Below, in pieces: positions 37,590 to 46,260 of a stretch of DNA of 64,000 bases. Under the pieces are notes generated by a model. The model ran no database searches, was not told the DNA's origin, and worked only from the letters and a program-made list of their open reading frames with translations. Made by a program: the position numbers and the translations under genes. How positions within the stretch are numbered: position 1 is the first letter of the stretch; every line of letters begins with the position of its first letter. Source of the DNA: Mycobacterium gordonae (GTDB lineage Bacteria; Actinomycetota; Actinomycetes; Mycobacteriales; Mycobacteriaceae). The stretch spans positions 3,132,739 to 3,196,738 of the forward strand of contig NZ_CP070973.1 of the NCBI RefSeq assembly GCF_017086405.1, in the 5' to 3' direction.

Positions 37590-38237
37590 TCAGCCTAGGT
37601 AGGCCGGCAGTGGCTGAGCGGGGTCCAAATCCCCGTCGGGGATTGGAATCCCGGCACCCAAGGACAACGGCACTACGCCCGCCCAGTACGGCAGGGCCAG
37701 GTCTTCGGCGTCGTCGGCCACGCCGCCGGCGCGCACCTTGGCCGAGACTTCCACCAAATCCAGCGCCAGCACAGCGGTCGCGGCGAGTTCTCGAGCGTTC
37801 GGCGACCGGCAGTCGTCGGCCCGGCCGGCCCGAATGTGGTCGAGCACCGCATGCAGCGCTCGCCGTTTCTCGTCGGGATCTTCAACGACGCGCGCCGTTC
37901 CGACCGCGACGACCGAGCGGTAGTTCATCGAGTGGTGCATCGCCGACCGGGCCAGCACCAATCCGTCGAGGAGCGTGACCGTGACGCAGACGGGCATGCC
38001 GGACAGTCGGGCTGCCATCATCGGGCCGCTGCCCGAGGAGCCGTGGATGTAGAGGGTCTCGTCGATGCGGGTGTGGATGGTCGGCAAGACCACGGGCCGG
38101 CCATCGCGGACATAGCCGAGGTGGCAGATCAGCGACTCGTCCAGGATCTGGTGCACGGTCTCGCGGTCATAGTGCCCGCGATCCCGGTAGCGGGACGGGG
38201 TCGTGCGTGGGGTGGGTTGATACGCCGTGTCCATCAT
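37590..38237 (-). CDS. Pyridoxamine 5'-phosphate oxidase-like FMN-binding protein
   Basis: A 215-residue split-barrel flavoprotein. The opening YDRETVHQILDESLICHLGYVRDGRPVVLPTI is the signature of the PNPOx-related FMN-binding family; LYIHGSSGSGPM and HHSMNYRSVVAVGTARVVED complete the barrel. Members bind FMN, F420 or haem; the true reaction here is unknown. It is divergent from a MocR-type regulator across only 28 bp that contain a palindrome. That arrangement strongly suggests the regulator controls this gene and that vitamin B6 or PLP is the signal. Start ATG 38237; an adjacent ATG at 38234 is possible. Confidence 0.9.
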   Translation of the reverse strand: MMDTAYQPTPRTTPSRYRDRGHYDRETVHQILDESLICHLGYVRDGRPVVLPTIHTRIDETLYIHGSSGSGPMMAARLSGMPVCVTVTLLDGLVLARSAMHHSMNYRSVVAVGTARVVEDPDEKRRALHAVLDHIRAGRADDCRSPNARELAATAVLALDLVEVSAKVRAGGVADDAEDLALPYWAGVVPLSLGAGIPIPDGDLDPAQPLPAYLG

Positions 38238-38251
38238 CTTGCCTTCATGTT

Positions 38252-38263
38252 TGTTCTAGTACA
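38252..38263. promoter_or_regulatory. Candidate MocR operator palindrome
   Basis: TGTTCTAGTACA is a dyad of form TGT-n-CTAG-n-ACA, placed midway in the 28-bp gap between the divergent PNPOx-like and MocR genes. It overlaps the likely promoters of both, as expected for an autoregulated MocR pair. Confidence 0.55.
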
Positions 38264-38265
38264 TA

Positions 38266-39603
38266 ATGAGTAGCGTGCCAGTACGATACACCATCACCGG
38301 GTCCGGCGCCGAGTCGATTGCCGCCAGCATCGAGGAGGGCATCTCACAGGGCGCCCTGGCACCGGGCGATCCGCTGCCGTCGATCCGGGAGGTCGCCGGT
38401 CAGCTCGGGGTGAACGCCAATACGGTTGCTGCCGCCTACCGTTTGCTGCGCGAGCGCGGCGCGGTCGAGACCGCGGGCCGGCGCGGCACCCGGGTGCGCA
38501 GCCGGCCGGCGACCACACCGCGTTCGTTGCTCGGCCTCGCGGTTCCCGAGGGGGCGCGCGACCTGTCGACCGGGAACCCCGATCCCGCGTTGTTGCCGAT
38601 CGCGACTGTGCCGTTGGCTCCGGTTCGGCAGGGCCGGCCGCTGCTCTACGGGCAGTCGGCGATGTCGGCGGAGTTGGTCGAGCGCGCCCGCGCGGATCTG
38701 AGTGCTGACGGAGTGCCGGGTGAGCACCTGGCGGTGACCAGCGGTGCGCTCGACGGTATCGAGCGCGTGCTCAGTGCGCATCTGCGTCCGGGCGACCGGG
38801 TGGCGGTTGAGGATCCGGGCTGGGCGAATATGCTCGATCTCGTTGCGGCGCTGGGGCTTTCCCCGGAGCCGGTCAAAGTCGACGACGACGGGCCGGTGGT
38901 GCTCAGCATGGCGCGGGCGCTGCGTCGCGGCGTGAAGGCCGTTATCGTCACCACCCGGGCGCAGAACCCGACCGGCGCCGCGCTGTCCAAGGAACGCGCG
39001 AAGGCACTGCGCAGTCTGCTGGCCGCCAAGACCAGCGACGTGCTGGTGATCGAGGATGACCACTGCGCCAAGATCTCCGGTGTACCGCTGCACGCCTTGG
39101 CCGGGGCGACGCGGCGCTGGGCTTTCGTCCGGTCGGTGTCCAAGGCGTACGGTCCGGACCTGCGGCTCGCCGTGTTGGCCGGAGATCGCCGCACTGTCGA
39201 GCGGGTCCATGGTCGACTGCGGTTGGGGCCGGGGTGGGTGAGCCGACTGTTGCAGGATCTCGCTGTGCGCCTGTGGTCCGACGACGCTGCGACGGAACTT
39301 GTTCACCAGGCCAGGACGCACTACGCCAAGAATCGCACCGCGCTTCGTGACGCACTGGCTGATCGCGACGTGGCCTCGCACGGCCGTTCGGGATTGAACG
39401 TCTGGGTGCCGGTGCCTGACGAGACGGTCGCCATCACCCGCCTGCTCAACGCGGGCTGGGCGGCTGCGCCCGGAACGCGGTTCCGGATGGACACGCCACC
39501 GGGTATGCGCGTCACAATCGCGGACCTGGCGGACGACGAGATCGAGCCGCTGGCTGACGCCATCGCCGAGGCCATTCACGGCACCGGGCCCGCGGGTGTA
39601 TGA
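38266..39603 (+). CDS. MocR-subfamily GntR transcriptional regulator
   Basis: A 445-residue regulator. The N-terminal winged helix-turn-helix is GntR type (GALAPGDPLPSIREVAGQLGVNANTVAAAYRLLRE, read in two parts). After a linker, the rest is a class I aminotransferase-like domain: LAVTSGALDGIERVL, TTRAQNPTGA, VIEDDHCAK and SVSKAYGPDLRLAVLAG, where the Lys of VSKAYGPDLR is the expected PLP Schiff-base residue. Such proteins sense PLP or a PLP adduct. The divergent PNPOx-like gene is its likely target. ATG 38266 lies only two bases past the palindrome, so the transcript may be leaderless. Confidence 0.92.
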   Translation: MSSVPVRYTITGSGAESIAASIEEGISQGALAPGDPLPSIREVAGQLGVNANTVAAAYRLLRERGAVETAGRRGTRVRSRPATTPRSLLGLAVPEGARDLSTGNPDPALLPIATVPLAPVRQGRPLLYGQSAMSAELVERARADLSADGVPGEHLAVTSGALDGIERVLSAHLRPGDRVAVEDPGWANMLDLVAALGLSPEPVKVDDDGPVVLSMARALRRGVKAVIVTTRAQNPTGAALSKERAKALRSLLAAKTSDVLVIEDDHCAKISGVPLHALAGATRRWAFVRSVSKAYGPDLRLAVLAGDRRTVERVHGRLRLGPGWVSRLLQDLAVRLWSDDAATELVHQARTHYAKNRTALRDALADRDVASHGRSGLNVWVPVPDETVAITRLLNAGWAAAPGTRFRMDTPPGMRVTIADLADDEIEPLADAIAEAIHGTGPAGV

Positions 39604-39612
39604 CCGTGGCTT

Positions 39613-39888
39613 TTAGACGAGCAGCCAGACGAAGAGCGTGACGTAGACGAGGAAATGGGCCACCGACAGCGCCAGCGCGGCGATCGCCATGCCGCGACCT
39701 TCGCGGTCACCGGCCTCGGCGTGGGCCAGCGCGTTCATAGCGAGTGGGACGGTGATCACCGCGGCCGGGACGAAGGGCAGCAGGAACTGCAGGATGGCGA
39801 CCGTCAGGCTGAAAACGGCACGGCGATTGACGTTGCGCCGGTGCGGCGCAAAGACGGAGAAGACCAGTGCCGGGCTGATGGTGGTCAT
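39613..39888 (-). CDS. Small DUF4190-like membrane protein
   Basis: A 91-residue protein with two hydrophobic segments (AVFSLTVAILQFLLPFVPAA and MAIAALALSVAHFLVYVTLF) joined by a short loop with GDREGRG, the pattern of DUF4190. It probably sits in the cytoplasmic membrane; function is unknown. ATG 39888 is preferred because it removes a polar 19-residue extension reaching back to 39945. It lies on the same strand as, and downstream of, treZ, with a gap of about 110 bp. Confidence 0.65.
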   Translation of the reverse strand: MTTISPALVFSVFAPHRRNVNRRAVFSLTVAILQFLLPFVPAAVITVPLAMNALAHAEAGDREGRGMAIAALALSVAHFLVYVTLFVWLLV

Positions 39889-40000
39889 GTCTGGAAGTAC
39901 CTGCCCTCTCGCTCGTGGAATCTCGGTGAGCTCAGCGTCGCGCACCGCCCTTGGAGGATCCTTGGAGATTTCTCACGCCCGCGTCGCTTGGCGCCGCCCG

Positions 40001-41728
40001 TTACCTGACTATCGCGAAGGAGTGCCCGGGGAGCCGGGTACAACCTTTCCTAATCTCAGGAGCGTCCCAGGCCAGCACCAGCTCACCACCGATCGGCACG
40101 CTCGCCGGCTCGGCGCCGAGATTGCAGGCGATCGCCAGCGCGCCGCGGCGCAGCATGATCCAGCGTTGGTCTTCGTCATAGTCGACGACGAGGTGGTCCA
40201 GCCACGGGTCGGCCAAGTCGGGCTCGGTGCGCCGCAGGGCGATCAGTTCCCGGTACACCGCCAGCAGTCGCGCGTGCTGGCCGCCCAATACCTCATCCCA
40301 CTCGAGCTTGGAGCGCTGGAACGTCTGCGGGTCCTGGGGATCGGGAATCTCATCGGCATCCCAGCCGTGCTCGGCGAACTCCGCCTTGCGCCCATCCCGG
40401 GTGGCCTGCGCCAACTCCGGTTCGGGATGGGAGCTGAAAAACTGGAACGGGGTGGACGCGCCCCACTCCTCGCCCATGAAGAGCATTGCTGTGTAAGGAG
40501 ACGCGAGCACCAACGCGGCCTTGACGGCCAACTGTCCCGGAGTCAGGTTCTGCGACGGGCGATCCCCGAGCGCGCGATTGCCTACCTGGTCGTGGGTGCA
40601 GGTATAGGCCAGCAGCCTGGTCGCCGGAATCCCGGTTTCCTCGGCGGTGTCCAGCGGGCGTCCGTGCCGGCGCCGACGGAACGACGAGTAGGTGCCGGCG
40701 TGGAAGAAGCCGTGGCGCAGGGTCTGGGCCAGGGTTGCGACGGAGCCGAAGTCGCCGTAGTAGCCTTGCCGTTCGCCGGACACCGCCGTGTGGATGGCGT
40801 GATGGATATCGTCGGCCCACTGCGCGGTCAGGCCGTATCCGCCACGCTCCCGCGGGGTGATCAGGCGCGGATCGTTGAGGTCGCTCTCGGCGACCAGCGC
40901 CAGGGGGCGCCCCAACTGCCTTGACAGCCAGTCGGTTTCGGTGGCCATTTCCTCGAGCAGGTGTATCGCGGTGAGGTCCACCAGCGCGTGCACCGCGTCC
41001 AGTCGCAGGCCGTCGGCATGGAAGTCGCGCATCCACCGCAGCGCACATCCGATGATGTAGCGGCGCACCTCGTCGGAATCGGCGTCGGCAATGTTGATGC
41101 CTTCGCCCCACGGGTTGCTTGCCGAGGACAGATACGGCCCGAATTTGGGCAGGTAGTTGCCCGAGGGGCCGAGGTGGTTGAACACCGCGTCGATCAGCAC
41201 TCCCAGCCCGCGGGCGTGGCAGGCATCGACGAGCCTGACCAGGCCGTCGGGACCGCCGTAGGGCTCGTGCACGCTGTACCACAGCACGCCGTCGTAACCC
41301 CAGCCGTGGGTACCGGCGAAGGAGTTGACGGGCATCAGCTCGACGAAGTCGACGCCGAGATCGACCAGATAATCCAGCTTGTCGATCGCGGAGTCGAATG
41401 TCCCGTCGGGAGTGAAGGTGCCGACGTGCAGCTCGTAGATCACTGCCCCCGCCACGGAGCGGCCCCCCCAATCGCCGTCGGTCCAAGCGGCGGCCGAAGG
41501 ATCCCACAGTTGAGAGCGTTCGTGCACGCCGTCAGGCTGGCGCGGTGAACGGGGGTCCGGTAGCACGGTGGGGTCGTCGTCGAGTAGGAACCCGTAGCGG
41601 GCATCCTCCGGCGCATCCACGTCGGCGTGCCACCAGCCGTTGTCGGAGCGGATCATGCGGTGCACCGCCCCGTCGACGTCAAGCCGCACCGATTCGGGCT
41701 TGGGTGCCCATACTCTGAATTCAGTCAT
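40001..41728 (-). CDS. treZ: Maltooligosyl trehalose trehalohydrolase
   Basis: A 575-residue GH13 enzyme that releases trehalose from maltooligosyl trehalose, the last step of the TreX-TreY-TreZ route. An N-terminal beta-sandwich (FRVWAPKPESVRLDVDG) precedes the barrel. DGLRLDAVHAL carries the nucleophile Asp, LVAESDLND the acid/base Glu, and YTCTHDQVGNRALGDRPSQ lies at the substrate site. Its start overlaps the treY end by 8 bp, giving an operon order treX-treY-treZ on the minus strand. It matches Rv1562c. Confidence 0.95.
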   Translation of the reverse strand: MTEFRVWAPKPESVRLDVDGAVHRMIRSDNGWWHADVDAPEDARYGFLLDDDPTVLPDPRSPRQPDGVHERSQLWDPSAAAWTDGDWGGRSVAGAVIYELHVGTFTPDGTFDSAIDKLDYLVDLGVDFVELMPVNSFAGTHGWGYDGVLWYSVHEPYGGPDGLVRLVDACHARGLGVLIDAVFNHLGPSGNYLPKFGPYLSSASNPWGEGINIADADSDEVRRYIIGCALRWMRDFHADGLRLDAVHALVDLTAIHLLEEMATETDWLSRQLGRPLALVAESDLNDPRLITPRERGGYGLTAQWADDIHHAIHTAVSGERQGYYGDFGSVATLAQTLRHGFFHAGTYSSFRRRRHGRPLDTAEETGIPATRLLAYTCTHDQVGNRALGDRPSQNLTPGQLAVKAALVLASPYTAMLFMGEEWGASTPFQFFSSHPEPELAQATRDGRKAEFAEHGWDADEIPDPQDPQTFQRSKLEWDEVLGGQHARLLAVYRELIALRRTEPDLADPWLDHLVVDYDEDQRWIMLRRGALAIACNLGAEPASVPIGGELVLAWDAPEIRKGCTRLPGHSFAIVR

Positions 41729-44021
41729 CGCGACGCTCCAACAGCACTACGGGCAACTCGCCGAACAATTGCGCGGCCGATATCGGTCCGCTGGCCGTCG
41801 CGCCGGTCAGTCGGTCGGTCCAGGATCCTTCGGGCAGCGGCAACACTGTGTCACCCCAGCCGGTGTCGGCCAAGGCGACCGTCCAACGGGTCACCGCCAC
41901 CAGAACGCCGGGGCCGCGGCGGAACGCGACGATGTGGTCGTCGGCCTGACCGGCGGCGAGCACCGGCACGTACTCGCCGTGCAGAAAGCAGTCCGGTCGC
42001 GAACGCCGCAGCCGCAGCGCCGTCATGACCACACGAATCTTGTTGTGCTGCAAGTCTTTCAGTGCGGCGCGGCGGGCCGCGTAGTCGACTTCGCGGCGGT
42101 TGTCCGGGTCGACCAGGCTGTCATCCCACATCTCGGTGCCCTGATAGATGTCGGGAATGCCCGGCACGGTCAGAGCCAGCAGCTTCTGACCCAGCGCGTC
42201 GCTGGCGGCATGAGGGTTCAGCTGGCCGACGAGTCCGGTCAGTTCGCCGGCCACCGGCCCATCCAGCACCGTGTCCAGCCAGCTGTGCACGGCGCCTTCG
42301 AACACGGAATCCGGGTCGTTCCACGACGTATGCCACGCCGCCTCCCGGATCGCCTTCTCGGCGTAGGCATGCAGGCGGTCGCGCAGTTCGCTGGTGACCT
42401 CCCCGCTCACCGGCCAGACGCCGAAGATGTTCTGCCACAGGAACTGTCCAGTCGCCGGGTCGGGCGAGGGGGCATGGCTTTCCCACCGCCCGACGAATTG
42501 CGCCCACAGCGACGGCACCTGCGACAGCACTCCGATTCGGGCCCGGACGTCTTCGCCGCGTTTGGTGTCGTGCGTGGTCAGCGTCGTCATGGCCGCCGGC
42601 CACAGCCGCGCCCGGGTGGCCGCGCTCTGATGGAACTCGGCGACCCCGACTCCGAACCGGTGCGGTTCACCGCCGACCTCGTTGAGTGACACCAGGCGGG
42701 CGTCGCGGTAGAACAGGCAGTCTTCGACCGCTTTCGCGGTCACCGCTCCGCACAGCTGCTGCAGGCGGGTGGCGGGTTCGCCGCCGAGCGCCAGGGCCGC
42801 CGCCAAGACGGCCAGCGCCGGCCCCAGATCGGGTTGCGCTGCCTCGGTTTTCGCTAAGGCCGCGGGCAGCAACGCCGACAACCCCTGGTAGTCGGACCGG
42901 TAGACGTCGATGTGGGTCAGCAGTGCGGCCACGGCCTCGGGCAGCCGCGGATCGTCGGCGCCCGCGGTCGCCACAATGGCACGCCGCAACCGGGCCAGCT
43001 CGCTGGACAGGGTGTCGGTAGCGGCGCGAATCTTGAGTTCGGCCAACATGTCCGGCATTGCGCTGTAGTCCACGCCGGCGGATTCGACGAGTTCGGTGAG
43101 GGCGGCTTCCCCCCGCGGATCGACGAAAAGCCCGCCCACTTCCCGTAGCACGTCGTAGCCGGTGGTGCCCGCGACCGGCAGGGTCGGCTCCAACGCCTCG
43201 TCGACGGCGAGGATCTTCTCGATCACTATCCAGGCGTCGGGTCCCACGGACTCGCGCAGCCAGATCAGATAGCTCGCCGGATCGGCCAATCCATCGGGAT
43301 GGTCGATGCGCACCCCGTCGACAAGTCGCTCGCTGAACCAGCGCGCCACCTCGGCGTGGCTCGCGTCAAAGACGCTGCGGTCCTCCTGGCGTAATCCGGC
43401 CAGTGACGTGATGGAGAAGAAACGGCGGTAGCCGACGACCCCGTTGCGCCAGCCCACCAGGCGGTAGTGCTGGCGCTCGTGCACCTCGGGGCCGGGGCCG
43501 TCGCCGGTGCCGGGAGCGATCGGAAGTGCGAGGTCGCCCAGTCGCAGCAGGTCGCCGTCGGCGGTCAGATCGGCGGCATCGTCGTCAGAACCCAACAGCG
43601 GCAACACGATTCGTCCCGCGTCGTCCAGTGTCCAGTCGATGTCGAAGAAGCCGGCGTATTCCGAATCTCGTCCGTGCCGGAGCACATCCCACCACCAGGC
43701 GTTCTGGTCGGGCTTGTCGATGCCGACATGGTTGGGCACCACGTCGATCACCAGGCCCATTCCGCGTGCCCGTGCCGCCCGCGACAACCGCGCCAGCCCC
43801 TCGGGGCCGCCCAGGTCGGGTGACACGGTGGTCGGGTCGGTGACGTCGTAGCCATGTGACGATCCGCCGACCGCGGTCAGTACGGGGGACAGGTACACGT
43901 GGGACACCCCGAGTTCGTCGAGGTAATCCAACAGATTCTCGGCGTCATCGAGGGTGAACGCAAAACCACTGGACGCGCCGCGAAGCTGCAACCGATAGGT
44001 TGCCGATATTGAAAAAGTCAT
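41721..44021 (-). CDS. treY: Maltooligosyl trehalose synthase
   Basis: A 766-residue GH13 enzyme that converts the terminal alpha-1,4 bond of a maltodextrin into an alpha,alpha-1,1 bond. It starts SISATYRLQLRGASSGFAF, the usual TreY N-terminus. GVSHVYLSPVLTAVGGSSHGYDV is the first barrel signature; DGVRIDHPDGL holds the nucleophile, VIEKIL the acid/base Glu, and TTHDTKRGEDVRAR the transition-state Asp. It matches Rv1563c. It begins 3 bp after the treX stop and overlaps treZ, so all three are translated from one transcript. Confidence 0.95.
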   Translation of the reverse strand: MTFSISATYRLQLRGASSGFAFTLDDAENLLDYLDELGVSHVYLSPVLTAVGGSSHGYDVTDPTTVSPDLGGPEGLARLSRAARARGMGLVIDVVPNHVGIDKPDQNAWWWDVLRHGRDSEYAGFFDIDWTLDDAGRIVLPLLGSDDDAADLTADGDLLRLGDLALPIAPGTGDGPGPEVHERQHYRLVGWRNGVVGYRRFFSITSLAGLRQEDRSVFDASHAEVARWFSERLVDGVRIDHPDGLADPASYLIWLRESVGPDAWIVIEKILAVDEALEPTLPVAGTTGYDVLREVGGLFVDPRGEAALTELVESAGVDYSAMPDMLAELKIRAATDTLSSELARLRRAIVATAGADDPRLPEAVAALLTHIDVYRSDYQGLSALLPAALAKTEAAQPDLGPALAVLAAALALGGEPATRLQQLCGAVTAKAVEDCLFYRDARLVSLNEVGGEPHRFGVGVAEFHQSAATRARLWPAAMTTLTTHDTKRGEDVRARIGVLSQVPSLWAQFVGRWESHAPSPDPATGQFLWQNIFGVWPVSGEVTSELRDRLHAYAEKAIREAAWHTSWNDPDSVFEGAVHSWLDTVLDGPVAGELTGLVGQLNPHAASDALGQKLLALTVPGIPDIYQGTEMWDDSLVDPDNRREVDYAARRAALKDLQHNKIRVVMTALRLRRSRPDCFLHGEYVPVLAAGQADDHIVAFRRGPGVLVAVTRWTVALADTGWGDTVLPLPEGSWTDRLTGATASGPISAAQLFGELPVVLLERRDD

Positions 44022-44024
44022 GCG

Positions 44025-46220
44025 TTACAGCGTCTTACGCAAGATGAGGACGGAGCGGCCGGGCAGGGCGACCGCGTCGCCCTCGTTAGCCACCCGCTCG
44101 GCCACCCCGGTCGGGCTGGTGGTGTCCAGCTCCACTGTCCATTGCTGTGCGTAGTCGCCATGTGGCATGACAAAAGTGACTTCCTGATCGTGGGCGTTGA
44201 AGCAGAGCAGGAACGAGTCATCGACGATGCGTTCGCCACGGCGATTCGGTTCGGGTAGTGCCTGGCCGTTGAGAAACACCGCGATGCTCTTGCCGAAGTC
44301 GTTGTCCCAGTCCTGTTCGGTCATCTCCTGGCCGGAGGGCGTCAGCCAGGCGATGTCGTGGATGTCGGCCTCGCCGCTGCGGATGGGCCGGCCCTTGAGG
44401 AAGCGACGCCGGCGAAACACCGGATGCTTTCGGCGTAGTCGTGTCACCTTGCGCGCGAAGGCCAACTGATCGGCGTTCTTCTCGACCAGCGACCAGTCCA
44501 TCCAGGACAACTGGGAGTCCTGACAGTAGACGTTGTTGTTGCCCAACTGGGTCCGCCCGATCTCGTCGCCGTGGGAGATCATCGGGGTGCCCTGGCTGAC
44601 CATCAGGGTTACCCAGAAGTTGCGCATCTGTTGGCAACGCAGCCCGAGGATGTCCGGGTCGTCGGTGGGGCCTTCCACCCCGCAGTTCCAGGACCTGTTG
44701 TGGCTTTCGCCGTCCCGGTTGTCCTCGCCGTTGGCGATGTTGTGTTTTTCGTTGTAGGACACCAGATCATGCATGGTGAACCCGTCGTGGGCGGTGACGA
44801 AATTGATGCTGGCGCCGGGGCGCCGACCGGTCGCCTCATACAGGTCCGACGACCCGGTCAGCCGGGAAGCGAACTCGCCCAGGGTTGCGGGCTCGCCCCG
44901 CCAGTAGTCGCGCACAGTGTCGCGGTATTTCCCGTTCCACTCGGTCCACAAACCTGGGAAGTTGCCGACTTGGTAGCCACCTTCGCCGACATCCCACGGT
45001 TCGGCGATCAACTTCACCTGGCTGACCACCGGATCCTGCTGAACCAGGTCGAAAAATGCCGACAGCCGGTCGACGTCGTAGAACTCGCGGGCCAGGGTGG
45101 CCGCGAGGTCGAACCGGAAGCCGTCGACATGCATCTCCAGCACCCAGTAGCGCAACGAATCCATAATCAGCTGCAGGGTGTGCGGGTGCCGGACATTGAG
45201 GCTGTTGCCGGTGCCGGTGAAATCCTTGTAGTGGCGCAGATCACCGTCGACCAGGCGGTAGTAGGCGGCGTTGTCGATGCCGCGAAAGTTGATGGTCGGA
45301 CCGAGATGATTTCCTTCGGCGGTGTGGTTGTAGACCACGTCGAGGATCACTTCGATGCCGGCCTCGTGGAAGGTGCGCACCATCGCTTTGAACTCGGCGA
45401 CAGCGCCACCGGGTTTGCGAGTGGCCGCGTATTGGTAGTGCGGAGCCAGGAAGCCGAATGTGTTGTAGCCCCAATAGTTTCGCAGCCCTAGGTCCACCAG
45501 ACGATGGTCGTGCAGGAACTGGTGCACCGGCATCAGTTCGATGGCGGTGACGTTCAGTGACTTGAGGTGGTCGATGATCACCGGGTGCGCCAGGCCGGCG
45601 TAGGTACCGCGCAGCTCGTGCGGGATGCCTGGATGAGTTTGCGTCATGCCCTTGACGTGCGCCTCGTAAATGATCGTTTCGTGGTAGGGCGTGCAGGGCG
45701 CCCGGTCCGATGCCCAGTCGAAGAACGGGTTGATCACCACGCTGGTCATGGTGTGGCCCAGGGAGTCGACCATCGGGGGAGTGCCGGTTTCGGAGGGGTC
45801 CTCGGCCGCCACCGCCAGGTCGTAGGAGAACAGCGCCTGGGTGAAGTCGAAATCGCCGACGAAGGATTTGCCGTACGGGTCGAGCAGCAGCTTGCTCGGA
45901 TCGCACCGGTGGCCCGCCGCCGGATCGAACGGTCCGTGCACCCGGAACCCGTAGCGCTGCCCGGGGGTCACGGTCGGTAGGTAGCAGTGCCAGATGTAAC
46001 CGTCGACCTCGTCGAGATTGATCCGGGTCTCGCTGCCGTCCCGCTCGATCAGGCACAACTCGACCTTGTCGGCGACTTCGGAGAACAACGAAAAGTTGGT
46101 CCCGGCGCCGTCGTAGGTGGCTCCGAGTGGAAATGGCGCCCCGGGCCACACGGTCACCAATTCGGGCGAGCCATCAGCGCCGTCGTATGAACCCTCGTTC
46201 TCACGCTCCGTCGGCGACAT
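44025..46220 (-). CDS. treX: Glycogen debranching enzyme (isoamylase type)
   Basis: A 731-residue GH13 isoamylase that hydrolyses alpha-1,6 branch points of glycogen or related glucans, feeding linear chains to TreY and TreZ. The N-terminal carbohydrate-binding fold starts PFPLGATYDGAGTNFSLFS. Catalytic blocks are DGFRFDLAATLAR (nucleophile), LIAEPWDVGEGGYQVG (acid/base) and NFVTAHDGFTMHDL. It matches Rv1564c (treX/glgX). ATG 46220 is used; the codon just before it (GTG 46223) is an alternative. It is the first gene of the treXYZ operon, 40 bp after the acyltransferase gene. Confidence 0.95.
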   Translation of the reverse strand: MSPTERENEGSYDGADGSPELVTVWPGAPFPLGATYDGAGTNFSLFSEVADKVELCLIERDGSETRINLDEVDGYIWHCYLPTVTPGQRYGFRVHGPFDPAAGHRCDPSKLLLDPYGKSFVGDFDFTQALFSYDLAVAAEDPSETGTPPMVDSLGHTMTSVVINPFFDWASDRAPCTPYHETIIYEAHVKGMTQTHPGIPHELRGTYAGLAHPVIIDHLKSLNVTAIELMPVHQFLHDHRLVDLGLRNYWGYNTFGFLAPHYQYAATRKPGGAVAEFKAMVRTFHEAGIEVILDVVYNHTAEGNHLGPTINFRGIDNAAYYRLVDGDLRHYKDFTGTGNSLNVRHPHTLQLIMDSLRYWVLEMHVDGFRFDLAATLAREFYDVDRLSAFFDLVQQDPVVSQVKLIAEPWDVGEGGYQVGNFPGLWTEWNGKYRDTVRDYWRGEPATLGEFASRLTGSSDLYEATGRRPGASINFVTAHDGFTMHDLVSYNEKHNIANGEDNRDGESHNRSWNCGVEGPTDDPDILGLRCQQMRNFWVTLMVSQGTPMISHGDEIGRTQLGNNNVYCQDSQLSWMDWSLVEKNADQLAFARKVTRLRRKHPVFRRRRFLKGRPIRSGEADIHDIAWLTPSGQEMTEQDWDNDFGKSIAVFLNGQALPEPNRRGERIVDDSFLLCFNAHDQEVTFVMPHGDYAQQWTVELDTTSPTGVAERVANEGDAVALPGRSVLILRKTL

Positions 46221-46260
46221 CACTAGACCTTATCCGTGTCGGGCATCCCTGGGTGGCGTG

